In this document: one piece after another, positions 1 to 6,466 of the stretch
Layout of the letters: the number at the start of each line of letters is the position of its first letter
Position numbering within the stretch: the first letter of the stretch is position 1
Source of the DNA: Alphaproteobacteria bacterium
Lineage (GTDB): Bacteria; Pseudomonadota; Alphaproteobacteria; Rhizobiales; Xanthobacteraceae
Length of the DNA stretch: 7,106 bases
Direction of reading: 5' to 3'
Assembly (NCBI GenBank): GCA_005884465.1
Contig: VAZH01000273.1
Span: 1 to 7,106, forward strand
Made by a program: the position numbers and the translations under genes
The notes under the pieces: model-generated
Told to the model about the DNA's origin: nothing
Seen by the model: the letters and a program-made list of their open reading frames with translations, nothing else
Databases searched by the model: none

Positions 1-145
1 CGACCGCGCCCACCGCCTCAGTCACATGGTGCCGATGAAGCGGGTCGGCACCGCGGACGAAATCGCCAACGCCATCGTCTGGCTGATGTCGGACGATGCC
101 TCCTACGTGACCAGCGCCATTCTTGATGTGTCGGGCGGGCGCTAA
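1..145 (+). CDS. Short-chain dehydrogenase/reductase, C-terminal fragment (5' end outside window)
   Basis: This is the last 47 residues of a gene whose start lies before the window, read in the frame beginning at base 2 and ending with TAA at 143-145. The tail contains [20 protein letters not shown], then [14 protein letters not shown] at the very end. This is the classic C-terminus of NAD(P)-dependent Rossmann-fold short-chain dehydrogenases of the FabG or glucose-dehydrogenase type. The active-site Ser-Tyr-Lys and the N-terminal cofactor motif are not visible, so substrate and cofactor cannot be stated. It lies 35 bases upstream of lpdA on the same strand, which suggests co-transcription. 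In Bradyrhizobium-type genomes I recall an SDR gene sitting between sucB and lpdA, which fits, but the upstream genes are not in view. The family call is secure; the specific role is unknown. Confidence 0.9.
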   Translation, partial: DRAHRLSHMVPMKRVGTADEIANAIVWLMSDDASYVTSAILDVSGGR

Positions 146-180
146 TACCTGTCACAGTCTTCAGCTACAGGACTCCAATC

Positions 181-1584
181 ATGGCCACTTACGATCTTGT
201 TGTCATCGGCACCGGTCCGGGCGGATATGTCTGCGCGATCCGCGCGGCGCAGCTCGGCATGAAGGTCGCCGTGGTCGAGAAGGATGCAACGCTTGGCGGC
301 ACCTGCCTCAATGTCGGGTGCATGCCGTCAAAGTCGCTGCTCTATGCGTCGGAAATGTTCGAGGAGGCGGCGCATTCGTTTGCGAAAATGGGCGTCAGCG
401 TCCCCGCGCCAAAGCTCGATCTTCCCTCGATGATGAAATTCAAGCAGCAGGGCATCGACGGCAACGTCAAGGGCGTCGAGTTCCTGATGAAGAAGAACAA
501 GATCGACGTCATCAGCGGCAAGGGAAAAATACTCGGTACCGGCAGGGTCGAGGTCGCCGGCAATGACGGCAAGACGCAGACGGTCGAGACCAAGAACATC
601 GTCATCGCCACCGGCTCCGACATTGCGCAGCTGAAGGGCATCGAGATCGACGAGAAGCGCATCGTGTCGTCGACCGGCGCGCTTTCGCTCGAGCGGGTGC
701 CCGAAAGACTATTAATCGTCGGCGCCGGCGTGATCGGGCTTGAACTCGGCTCGGTATGGCACCGGCTCGGTGCGCAGGTCATGGTAGTGGAATTTCTCGA
801 TCGCATCCTGCCGGGCAATGACGGTGAAGTGGCAAAACAATTTCAGCGCATTCTCGAAAAGCAGGGCTTTGCGTTCAAGCTCGGCGCCAAGGTCACCGGC
901 GTCGATACCTCGGGCAAGACCCTGATCGCGCAGATCGAGCCGGCCGCGGGCGGCAAGTCCGAAGCGCTGGAGGCCGACGTGGTGCTGGTCTCGATCGGCC
1001 GCGTTCCCTACACCGAGGGTCTCGGCCTGAAGGAGGCCGGTGTCGCGCTCGACAATCGCGGGCGCGTGCAGATCGACGCGCATTTCGCCACCAGCGTCAA
1101 GGGCGTGTATGCCATCGGTGACGTCGTCGCGGGGCCGATGCTCGCCCATAAGGCCGAGGACGAAGGCGTTGCGGCTGCAGAGATTCTCGCCGGCCAGGCC
1201 GGGCATGTGAATTACGACGTGATTCCCAGCATTGTGTATACCACGCCGGAAGTATCGGCGGTCGGCAAGACCGAGGAAGAGCTGAAGCAGGCCGAAGTAG
1301 CCTATACCGTCGGCAAATTCCCCTTCACCGCCAATGGCCGTTCCAAGGTCAACCAGACGACCGAAGGATTCGTGAAGGTTCTCGCAGATGCGAAAACGGA
1401 TCGGGTGCTCGGCGTGCACATTGTCGGCCGCGAGGCCGGCGAAATGATCCACGAAGCGGCCGTCCTGATGGAGTTTGGCGGTTCCGCCGAGGACCTGGCC
1501 CGCACCTGCCACGCCCACCCGACCCGTTCCGAGGCCATCAAGGAAGCCGCGCTTGCGGTCGGCAAGCGCGCGATACATATGTGA
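181..1584 (+). CDS. lpdA: Dihydrolipoamide dehydrogenase (E3 of 2-oxoacid dehydrogenase complexes)
   Basis: This 467-residue flavoprotein reoxidises dihydrolipoyl groups on the E2 subunit of the 2-oxoglutarate or pyruvate dehydrogenase complex, passing electrons through FAD to NAD+ in the cytoplasm. The FAD-binding GTGPGG motif is at residues 10-15. The redox-active disulfide is Cys42 and Cys47 within [14 protein letters not shown]. The NAD-binding motif GAGVIG is at 181-186, followed by Glu204 at the end of the second strand, as expected for NAD rather than NADP. The second FAD motif, AIGDV, is around 311-315. The C-terminal interface domain ends with HAHPT, giving the catalytic His446 and Glu451 pair. 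No N-terminal lipoyl domain is present, and the length is typical of the family. The ATG at 181 has AGGA at 169-172. The SDR gene upstream suggests the copy tied to 2-oxoglutarate dehydrogenase (odhL type), which is inference. Confidence 0.97.
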   Translation: MATYDLVVIGTGPGGYVCAIRAAQLGMKVAVVEKDATLGGTCLNVGCMPSKSLLYASEMFEEAAHSFAKMGVSVPAPKLDLPSMMKFKQQGIDGNVKGVEFLMKKNKIDVISGKGKILGTGRVEVAGNDGKTQTVETKNIVIATGSDIAQLKGIEIDEKRIVSSTGALSLERVPERLLIVGAGVIGLELGSVWHRLGAQVMVVEFLDRILPGNDGEVAKQFQRILEKQGFAFKLGAKVTGVDTSGKTLIAQIEPAAGGKSEALEADVVLVSIGRVPYTEGLGLKEAGVALDNRGRVQIDAHFATSVKGVYAIGDVVAGPMLAHKAEDEGVAAAEILAGQAGHVNYDVIPSIVYTTPEVSAVGKTEEELKQAEVAYTVGKFPFTANGRSKVNQTTEGFVKVLADAKTDRVLGVHIVGREAGEMIHEAAVLMEFGGSAEDLARTCHAHPTRSEAIKEAALAVGKRAIHM

Positions 1585-1621
1585 GCTACGCCCTGGGGAA
1601 ATACGGGCGGGGACAACCTTC

Positions 1622-2152
1622 ATGATGCGCCGCCTTCTTCAACCGGTCTGGGTGCTGCTTGCGGTCATCTTTCTGATCGAAGCCTGGCTGTGGGATCACC
1701 TCGAACCGATCGTGGCGTGGTTCGTGGCTCTGATTCCGCTGCGTGCCTTCAAGCAATGGCTTGCGGAGCGGATCGATACGCTGTCGCCGGCGATGACGCT
1801 GATCGTGTTCATCGTGCCGGTGATTCCCCTGTTTCCGCTGAAGCTGGTCGCCCTCTGGCTGCTCGCCCATGAATATTGGATGACCGCCATCCTCACCTTC
1901 ATCTTGGCAAAATTCCTGGGCGTCGGCGTCGCCGCTTTCGTCTTCGACGTGACGCGGCCGAAATTGCTTGAAATGGAGTGGTTTGAGAAACTCTACGAGT
2001 TTGTCATGGCTTTGCGGGCAAAAGCCACGGCGCTGGTCGATCCAATCAAGCTTCGAATCAAGCAAGCCTTGCGCGGCGCCGGCGACGGCTGGTCGGCAAG
2101 GATGCTGCGGCTGATCCAGCGCTTCCGCAAAAGCGTGCACGAAGCGCGCTAA
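1622..2152 (+). CDS. Conserved membrane protein of unknown function (176 aa)
   Basis: I do not recognise a characterised family. The reading frame is open further upstream inside lpdA, but the ATG at 1622 is chosen because GGGGA at 1609-1613 is well placed before it and the preceding frame overlaps lpdA. An ATG at 1625 is an alternative. The 176-residue product starts with two Arg, then a hydrophobic segment at about 8-24 and a weaker one at 29-40. Strongly hydrophobic stretches follow at about 58-82, with prolines at 66, 69 and 72, and at about 86-108. The rest is a basic, probably cytoplasmic tail of about 65 residues. It follows lpdA after 37 bases on the same strand with no terminator between, so it is probably co-transcribed with it. 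I see nothing in the sequence that ties it to the dehydrogenase complex. Confidence 0.8.
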   Translation: MMRRLLQPVWVLLAVIFLIEAWLWDHLEPIVAWFVALIPLRAFKQWLAERIDTLSPAMTLIVFIVPVIPLFPLKLVALWLLAHEYWMTAILTFILAKFLGVGVAAFVFDVTRPKLLEMEWFEKLYEFVMALRAKATALVDPIKLRIKQALRGAGDGWSARMLRLIQRFRKSVHEAR

Positions 2153-2184
2153 AGCATGATCCGGTTTTCCGAACAGATCATGCT
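2153..2184. repeat. Short palindromic intergenic repeat, probably a shortened copy; possible bidirectional terminator
   Basis: Perfect 9-bp inverted arms AGCATGATC (2153-2161) and GATCATGCT (2176-2184) enclose a loop that contains a small inner stem, CGG TTTT CCG (2162-2171). The element begins right after the stop codon at 2150-2152 and ends 13 bases before the stop codon of the converging DUF4337 gene. It resembles a palindromic repeat I recall as abundant in Bradyrhizobium and related genomes, in which a GGAAAA-containing left arm faces the TTTTCCGAA right arm. Here that left inner arm is missing. It may act as a transcription stop in either direction, though no clear T run follows it. Confidence 0.65.
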
Positions 2185-2197
2185 CCAACACAAGCCT

Positions 2198-2788
2198 TCA
2201 CATCAGATGCACCGAGTGCGGCGCGAACAGGCCGATCGCGGTGAACGCAAGCCCGGCCAGTGCCAGTGCGCCGGATATCCAGGCCAGCGCGATCATGCCG
2301 GTGATAATGGTTGCGGAAGCCAGCACGATTCCGATCTGAAACGCGGCAGAGGCGATCTCGTAGTGATGGTATCTGGCCAGCGCGAGGTCGCGTTCATGTT
2401 CGGCATGCTTGGCGCGCTCGGATAATTGCTCCGAGCCTTCGCCGGTTTCGGGCTCGGAGCGGTAGCGCGCCGCGGTCTTCTGCCATTCCTCGATCTGCTT
2501 TTGCAAGGCCGCCTTGGCGGCTTCGTCGCCCACGAGGCCGAGGCTTAGTCTGGCCTGGTCCGACACCGCCTGCACCACCGTGCGGCGGATGGTCTTGGCC
2601 TGAAAGAACGCCCAGAGGTTTGCGGCTTCGACGTTCTTGCCGATAGCTTCGGTCTGGGCGCCCTTGCCCAGTGTCTCCGACAGCGCCAGAAACAGCGCGA
2701 TCACGGCGATCAGCAATGCGATCTTCCTGTTCTCGCCGGAGGCGTGCTCGACGTGCTCCGCATGCTCCATGCTTTCGTGTGCGCTCAT
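2198..2788 (-). CDS. DUF4337 family membrane protein (196 aa)
   Basis: The protein has the layout of the DUF4337 family, whose function is unknown. A short charged N-terminus rich in His and Glu (residues 1-20) is followed by a membrane segment at about 22-38. Next comes the conserved stretch NLWAFFQAKTIRRT at 57-70, then a polar helical region of about 75 residues, probably coiled coil and rich in Glu, Lys and Arg. Two membrane segments sit at about 145-165 and 168-188. The ATG at 2788 is preferred over an in-frame upstream ATG at 2842 because GGGAGA at 2799-2794 sits five bases before it, and because family members start with MSAHESMEHAEH-like sequence. The gene lies 98 bases downstream of xerC on the same strand and converges with the membrane protein gene ending at 2152. 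The family call is by recalled resemblance; no biochemical role can be given. Confidence 0.87.
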   Translation of the reverse strand: MSAHESMEHAEHVEHASGENRKIALLIAVIALFLALSETLGKGAQTEAIGKNVEAANLWAFFQAKTIRRTVVQAVSDQARLSLGLVGDEAAKAALQKQIEEWQKTAARYRSEPETGEGSEQLSERAKHAEHERDLALARYHHYEIASAAFQIGIVLASATIITGMIALAWISGALALAGLAFTAIGLFAPHSVHLM

Positions 2789-2818
2789 GATTCTCTCCCG
2801 CTTGATAACGCCACGATT

Positions 2819-2830
2819 GACCGAACGGTC
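2819..2830. promoter_or_regulatory. Small dyad GACCG-AA-CGGTC upstream of the DUF4337 gene
   Basis: Five-base perfect arms with a two-base spacer lie about 30 bases before the ATG at 2788, between it and xerC. The position would suit an operator or a 5' leader hairpin for the DUF4337 gene. A dyad this short can arise by chance in GC-rich DNA, so support is weak. Confidence 0.25.
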
Positions 2831-2886
2831 CCATCTGCGCAAGAGGCAAGCGGTTGTGACGAGAGTATGTCGGGGTTGCAGAATTC

Positions 2887-3858
2887 TCAGGCGCGCGGAT
2901 GCGCCGCTTTATAGACCTCCAGCAACCGCTCGCTGTCGATGCCGGTATAGATCTGCGTGGTCGAGAGCGAGGCGTGGCCGAGCAACTCCTGGATCGCGCG
3001 CAGGTCGCCGCCGCGGCTCAGAAGATGGGTCGCGAAAGAATGCCGCAGCGCGTGCGGTGTCGCGCTGTCCGGCAGGCCCAGCGCGCCGCGCAGCCGTTCC
3101 ATGGTGAGTTGAATGACCCGGGCCTTGAGCGGGCCGCCTCGGGCGCCGACAAAGATCGGACCATTGGGCGGCAGCGGATGCGGACAGATCGCCACATAAT
3201 CCTGAACCAGCGCCAGCACATTTTGCAGCACCGGCACCATGCGGGTCTTGTTGCCCTTGCCGGTGACGACAAGCACGTCGCCGGCGCCGGGCAGAGGCAC
3301 ATCGCGGCGCTTCAGGCCGAGCGCTTCGGAGATGCGCAAGCCGGAGCCATACAACAGCGCCATGACGGCGGCGTCGCGCGCCCAAATCCAGGGATCGCGG
3401 GTCTCTCCGGCGCGTTCGCCGGCATTGGCAAAACGTTTGGCCGCCGCCATATGGATCGGTTTCGGCAGGCTCTTCCCGACCTTGGGCGCTCGGATCGCCG
3501 ACAGCGCGCCGATCTTGCCGTTGCCTTCCCGTTCGAGGAAGCGCGCGAACGAGCGCAAACCGGCGAGCGCCCGCATCAGCGAACGGCCGCCGATATCGTG
3601 TCCGCGCCGCATCGCCATGAAAGCCCTGACGTCGCTCGCCTCGAGCGCTGCAAGACGCGAAAGCGTCACCTGTGCGCCCCAGTGCTCGCCGAGAAAGCCG
3701 AGACACTGGCGGACGTCCCGGGCGTAGGCTTCCAGCGTCTTCGGCGACAGCCGTCGTTCGCTGCGCAAATGCGACAGCCAGCGCGTCATCTCCCGCGCGA
3801 TACCGTCGTCGGCGCAGTCGAGTTCGATTGGTTGAACCGTGGCAGCCGGTTTTGTCAT
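2887..3858 (-). CDS. xerC: Site-specific tyrosine recombinase XerC
   Basis: This 323-residue phage-integrase-family recombinase is expected to act with XerD at the dif site to resolve chromosome dimers before division. The N-terminal SAM-like core-binding domain spans roughly residues 20-115 and includes SPKTLEAYARDVRQCLGFL. The catalytic domain carries the full set of active residues: Arg175 in GSGLRISE, Lys201 in TGKGNKTR, His269 and Arg272 in HALRHSFATHLL, His295 in LLGHASLSTTQIYT, and the nucleophile Tyr304. It is slightly longer than the roughly 300 residues of enterobacterial XerC, with extra residues at the N-terminus and around 140-157. The ATG at 3858 is preceded by AAGG at 3868-3865. 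The position beside priA in core chromosome, without att-like repeats or phage genes, argues for the housekeeping Xer protein rather than a mobile-element integrase. XerC rather than XerD is supported by overall similarity and context. Confidence 0.93.
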   Translation of the reverse strand: MTKPAATVQPIELDCADDGIAREMTRWLSHLRSERRLSPKTLEAYARDVRQCLGFLGEHWGAQVTLSRLAALEASDVRAFMAMRRGHDIGGRSLMRALAGLRSFARFLEREGNGKIGALSAIRAPKVGKSLPKPIHMAAAKRFANAGERAGETRDPWIWARDAAVMALLYGSGLRISEALGLKRRDVPLPGAGDVLVVTGKGNKTRMVPVLQNVLALVQDYVAICPHPLPPNGPIFVGARGGPLKARVIQLTMERLRGALGLPDSATPHALRHSFATHLLSRGGDLRAIQELLGHASLSTTQIYTGIDSERLLEVYKAAHPRA

Positions 3859-3890
3859 AAGTTGCCTTGGGGCACAGATGATTCCCGGTG

Positions 3891-3896
3891 ATTATA
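3891..3896 (-). promoter_or_regulatory. Candidate -10 box of the xerC promoter
   Basis: Read on the - strand, a perfect TATAAT occurs 32 bases before the xerC ATG. Transcription would start near 3884 and leave a leader of about 26 bases that includes the AAGG ribosome site. No good -35 hexamer is found 16-18 bases upstream, so the promoter may be activator-dependent or the match fortuitous. Confidence 0.4.
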
Positions 3897-3919
3897 TCGC
3901 ACCTCTTTCGTTTACCGTT

Positions 3920-3984
3920 CGCTAACTTGCGAAAGCGGCAGCGCTCGACACTGGCCCCGACCCGTGCACGGCCTTAAGTTAGCG
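3920..3984. repeat. Long-spaced inverted repeat in the xerC-priA divergent interval
   Basis: CGCTAACTT at 3920-3928 is matched by its exact reverse complement AAGTTAGCG at 3976-3984, with 47 bases between. The arm centres are 56 bp apart, close to a whole-plus-third number of helical turns. The pair lies between the two divergent starts (3858 and 4016). It could be two facing binding sites for one regulator or a long-stem loop. CTTTCG-type hexamers also recur here, at 3905-3910 and 3990-3995, and inverted at 3930-3935. The pairing is seen directly; function is inferred. Confidence 0.4.
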
Positions 3985-4015
3985 CCGGCCTTTCGACTTC
4001 GAGCCTGATTCTTCA

Positions 4016-6226
4016 ATGGACCATTCGCCGCGTGCCAGCACCTTATCCGTATCGTCGGCGCGCGTCGTCGACGTGCTGGTGCCGGTCGCGCTCAATCAGA
4101 CCTATTCCTACCGGGTGCCGCGCGGCATGGATGTGGCGCCGGGCGATGTGGTCTGCGTGCCGCTGGGGCCGCGCGAGGCGGTCGCGGTGGTGTGGGCGGA
4201 GAACGCCAATCCCGATCCGCGCCTGCACAATCGCCTCAAGGACGTCAGCGAAAAGCTCGACGTGCCGCCGTTGCAAGAGGAGCTGCGCGCTCTCGTCGAT
4301 TGGGTCGCCAACTACACGCTGTCCGCCCGCGGCATGGTATTGAGGATGTGCTTGCGGATGGGCGAACATCTCGGCCCGGAGCGGGTGCGGATGGGCGTGC
4401 GTCTGATCGGCGCGCCGCCTGCGCGCATGACGCCGGCGCGGCGCCGGCTGATCGAGCTACTGTCGGACGGGTTGCTGCGCGGCAAATCGGAAGCCGCGAA
4501 GGAAGCCGGCGTCAGCGCCGGCGTGATCGATGGTCTGGTCGATGAAGGCACGCTGACGACGGAAGCCATGCCGCGCGCGCCGGCGCCGCCTGCGCCCGAT
4601 CCGTCGTTCTCAACGCCCGACTTTTCCCGCCAGCAGCGCATTGCGGTGGATGCGATGCGCGCGTTAGCGGCGAACGGCAGCTTTCACGTCGCGCTGCTCG
4701 ATGGCGTCACCGGCTCGGGAAAAACCGAAGTTTATTTCGAGGCCGTTGCGGAAACGATCCGCCGTGGCAAGCAGTCGCTGATTTTGATGCCGGAGATCGC
4801 GCTGACCGGCCAGTTCCTCGATCGCTTCGCGCAGCGTTTTGGCGTGCGTCCCCTGGAGTGGCATTCCGAACTAACCCCGCGCACAAGGCAACGCAACTGG
4901 GCTGCAATTGCAGCGGGCGAAGCTCCCGTCGTGGTCGGTGCGCGCTCCGCGCTGTTTCTGCCCTATGCCAATCTCGGGCTGATGGTCGTCGACGAAGAGC
5001 ATGACCAGGCCTACAAGCAGGACGAAGGTGCGCATTATCACGCCCGCGACATGGCGGTGGTGCGCGCGCATATCGCCAAGATTCCGATTGTGCTGGCGTC
5101 GGCGACGCCTTCGGTCGAAACCGAGGTCAATGCCCGCAAGGGCCGCTACCAGCGCGTGGTGCTGCCGTCGCGATTTGGCGGCCAGCACATGCCGCAGATC
5201 GAGGCGATCGATCTGCGGCGCGAACCGCCGGGCCGCGGCCGCTTCATCTCGCCGCGGCTCGCCGAGCAAATTCGGATCGCGGTGGAGCGGCGCGGGCAGG
5301 CGCTGTTGTTCCTGAACCGCCGCGGCTACGCGCCGCTGACACTGTGCCGGGCATGCGGGCATCGCTTTGCCTGCACCATCTGCGACGCCTGGCTGGTCGA
5401 TCATCGCTTCCGCCAGCGCCTGGTCTGTCATCACTGCGGCTTCTCGATGCCGCGCCCGGATGTCTGCCCGCATTGCGCGGCGGAACAATCGCTGGTGGCG
5501 GTCGGCCCCGGCGTCGAGCGCTTGCAGGAGGAAGCCGCCAGCCTGTTCCCGGAAGCGCGCACCATGGTGCTGTCGAGCGATCTGATCACCTCGATCGAGA
5601 CCATGCGCAGCGAGTTGAACGAGATAGCGGAGGGACGCGTCGACATCATCATCGGCACGCAATTGGTGGCGAAGGGCCATCATTTTCCGCGGCTCAATCT
5701 GGTCGGCGTGGTCGATGCCGATCTCGGCTTGAGCAATGGCGATCCGCGCGCCGCCGAGCGCACGTTTCAGCTGCTCAACCAGGTGATCGGGCGCGCCGGA
5801 CGGGATCAGGGCCGCGGGATCGGCTATCTGCAGACCCATCAGCCCGAGCATCCCGTGATGAAGGCGCTGGTGGCGTGCGACCGCGAGGCGTTTTACGCCA
5901 GCGAGATCGAGGCGCGCGAGCGCGCCTTCTATCCGCCGTTCGGCCGGCTCGCCAGCCTGATCATCTCCGCGGGCGATCGATCCACCGCGGAAAGCTTTGC
6001 ACGCAGGTTGGCCGCGATCGCGCCGATCGACCAACGGATCCAGGTGTTGGGACCCGCCGAAGCCCCGCTCGCGGTGATCAAGGGCCGCTATCGCTTCCGC
6101 CTGCTGGTGAAGTCGGCGCGCGGCGTTGATCTGTCGGAGTATTTGCGGGAGTGGCTTGCCGCCGGCCCGAAGACCAAAGGCAATCTCAAGCTCGAGGTCG
6201 ACGTCGATCCGCAAAGCTTTTTGTAA
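4016..6226 (+). CDS. priA: Primosomal protein N', replication-restart DNA helicase PriA
   Basis: PriA is a 3'-to-5' superfamily 2 helicase that recognises stalled forks and D-loops and reloads the replicative helicase. The 736-residue product starts with the 3'BD DNA-binding domain (RVVDVLVPVALNQTYSYRVP, residues 16-35), then a winged-helix region to about 185. Helicase motifs follow: Walker A GVTGSGKT (230-237), DEEH (326-329), SATP (362-365), GTQLVAKG (547-554) and QVIGRAGR (589-596). Eight cysteines at 444, 447, 453, 456, 471, 474, 484 and 487 form the two-zinc insertion. The C-terminal domain runs to residue 736, and the length is normal. The ATG at 4016 gives the N-terminus expected for alphaproteobacterial PriA, but no strong Shine-Dalgarno sequence precedes it. 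It is divergent from xerC and followed by a repeat and an intrinsic terminator, so it appears to be a single-gene unit. Confidence 0.97.
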   Translation: MDHSPRASTLSVSSARVVDVLVPVALNQTYSYRVPRGMDVAPGDVVCVPLGPREAVAVVWAENANPDPRLHNRLKDVSEKLDVPPLQEELRALVDWVANYTLSARGMVLRMCLRMGEHLGPERVRMGVRLIGAPPARMTPARRRLIELLSDGLLRGKSEAAKEAGVSAGVIDGLVDEGTLTTEAMPRAPAPPAPDPSFSTPDFSRQQRIAVDAMRALAANGSFHVALLDGVTGSGKTEVYFEAVAETIRRGKQSLILMPEIALTGQFLDRFAQRFGVRPLEWHSELTPRTRQRNWAAIAAGEAPVVVGARSALFLPYANLGLMVVDEEHDQAYKQDEGAHYHARDMAVVRAHIAKIPIVLASATPSVETEVNARKGRYQRVVLPSRFGGQHMPQIEAIDLRREPPGRGRFISPRLAEQIRIAVERRGQALLFLNRRGYAPLTLCRACGHRFACTICDAWLVDHRFRQRLVCHHCGFSMPRPDVCPHCAAEQSLVAVGPGVERLQEEAASLFPEARTMVLSSDLITSIETMRSELNEIAEGRVDIIIGTQLVAKGHHFPRLNLVGVVDADLGLSNGDPRAAERTFQLLNQVIGRAGRDQGRGIGYLQTHQPEHPVMKALVACDREAFYASEIEARERAFYPPFGRLASLIISAGDRSTAESFARRLAAIAPIDQRIQVLGPAEAPLAVIKGRYRFRLLVKSARGVDLSEYLREWLAAGPKTKGNLKLEVDVDPQSFL

Positions 6227-6231
6227 CCTTT

Positions 6232-6329
6232 GTCATTCCAGGGCGAGGCGAAGCCTCGAACCCGGAATCCAACCACGATCGGGAGTATGGATTCCGGGCC
6301 CGCGCCAAAATGGCGCGTCCCGGAATGAC
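6232..6329. repeat. Complex palindromic intergenic repeat able to fold as a four-way junction
   Basis: The 98-bp element is closed by GTCATTCC (6232-6239) pairing with GGAATGAC (6322-6329). The stem is extended by GGG (6241-6243) with CCC (6319-6321), leaving A6240 bulged. Inside are three separate hairpins. The first is CGAGGC-GAA-GCCTCG (6244-6258). The second is CCCGGAATCC (6261-6270) with GGATTCCGGG (6289-6298). The third is CGCGCCA-AAA-TGGCGCG (6301-6317). All inner arms pair perfectly. The GTCATTCC...CCCGGAATC...GATTCCGGG...GGAATGAC pattern matches a dispersed repeat that I recall as very common between genes in Bradyrhizobium and Rhodopseudomonas. It starts 5 bases after the priA stop codon. 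It may be a non-autonomous mobile element (MITE-like) or an mRNA 3'-end structure; neither is shown here. Confidence 0.85.
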
Positions 6330-6352
6330 GAAGGAGAGGGGGTCGCGAAAGA

Positions 6353-6388
6353 AGGCCTGCCGTCATTTCTGACGGCAGGCCTGTTTTT
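6353..6388 (+). terminator. Strong Rho-independent terminator after priA, possibly bidirectional
   Basis: A perfect 13-bp stem, AGGCCTGCCGTCA (6353-6365) with TGACGGCAGGCCT (6370-6382), is closed by a TTTC loop and followed by G and five T (6384-6388). This is a textbook intrinsic terminator for transcription leaving priA. On the opposite strand the stem is followed by TCTTTC, a weaker U-rich tail, so it may also stop transcripts from the converging rlpA-like gene. Confidence 0.9.
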
Positions 6389-6451
6389 CGGCATGCAGCA
6401 AGTTCTGCGGCCGTTACGCCATACAACGCTTACGAAGTTGAATGGATGAAG

Positions 6452-6466
6452 AGGCGTAAAACGCCT
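6452..6466 (-). terminator. Small hairpin overlapping the stop codon of the rlpA-like gene
   Basis: AGGCGT (6452-6457) and ACGCCT (6461-6466) form a 6-bp stem with a three-base loop. On the - strand the stem begins at the last base of the rlpA TAA stop codon. The sequence after it is CTTCATCC rather than a T run, so it is at best a weak terminator or 3'-end stabiliser. The 13-bp stem at 6353-6382 is the better stop. Confidence 0.35.

Noticed and set aside
1589..1609. CGCCC...GGGCG stem between lpdA and the membrane protein gene
   Set aside because: Five-base arms with an 11-base loop and no T run; likely chance in GC-rich sequence and not a terminator.
1475..1621. 49-codon N-terminal extension of the membrane protein gene overlapping lpdA
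   Set aside because: The extension is Pro/Arg-rich out-of-frame lpdA sequence. A good ribosome site precedes the ATG at 1622.
712..1623. Open frame of 303 codons on the - strand, antisense to lpdA
   Set aside because: Shadow of lpdA; no motif, and the true gene has every family signature.
2789..2842. 18-codon N-terminal extension of the DUF4337 protein
   Set aside because: The ATG at 2788 has a well-spaced GGGAGA, and the family start MSAHESMEHAEH begins there.
2887..3858. Possibility that the tyrosine recombinase marks a prophage or integrative element
   Set aside because: Neighbours are core genes, there is no tRNA or direct-repeat boundary, and the protein matches the housekeeping Xer type.
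2899..3891. Long open frame of 330 codons on the + strand, antisense to xerC
   Set aside because: It mirrors xerC codon structure, lacks recognisable motifs, and is rich in Arg, Gln and His as expected of antisense frames in GC-rich DNA. xerC has all its catalytic residues.
4871..6214. Open frame of 447 codons on the - strand, antisense to priA
   Set aside because: priA motifs are complete on the + strand. The antisense product is low-complexity Arg/Ala/His/Gln-rich sequence with no domain.
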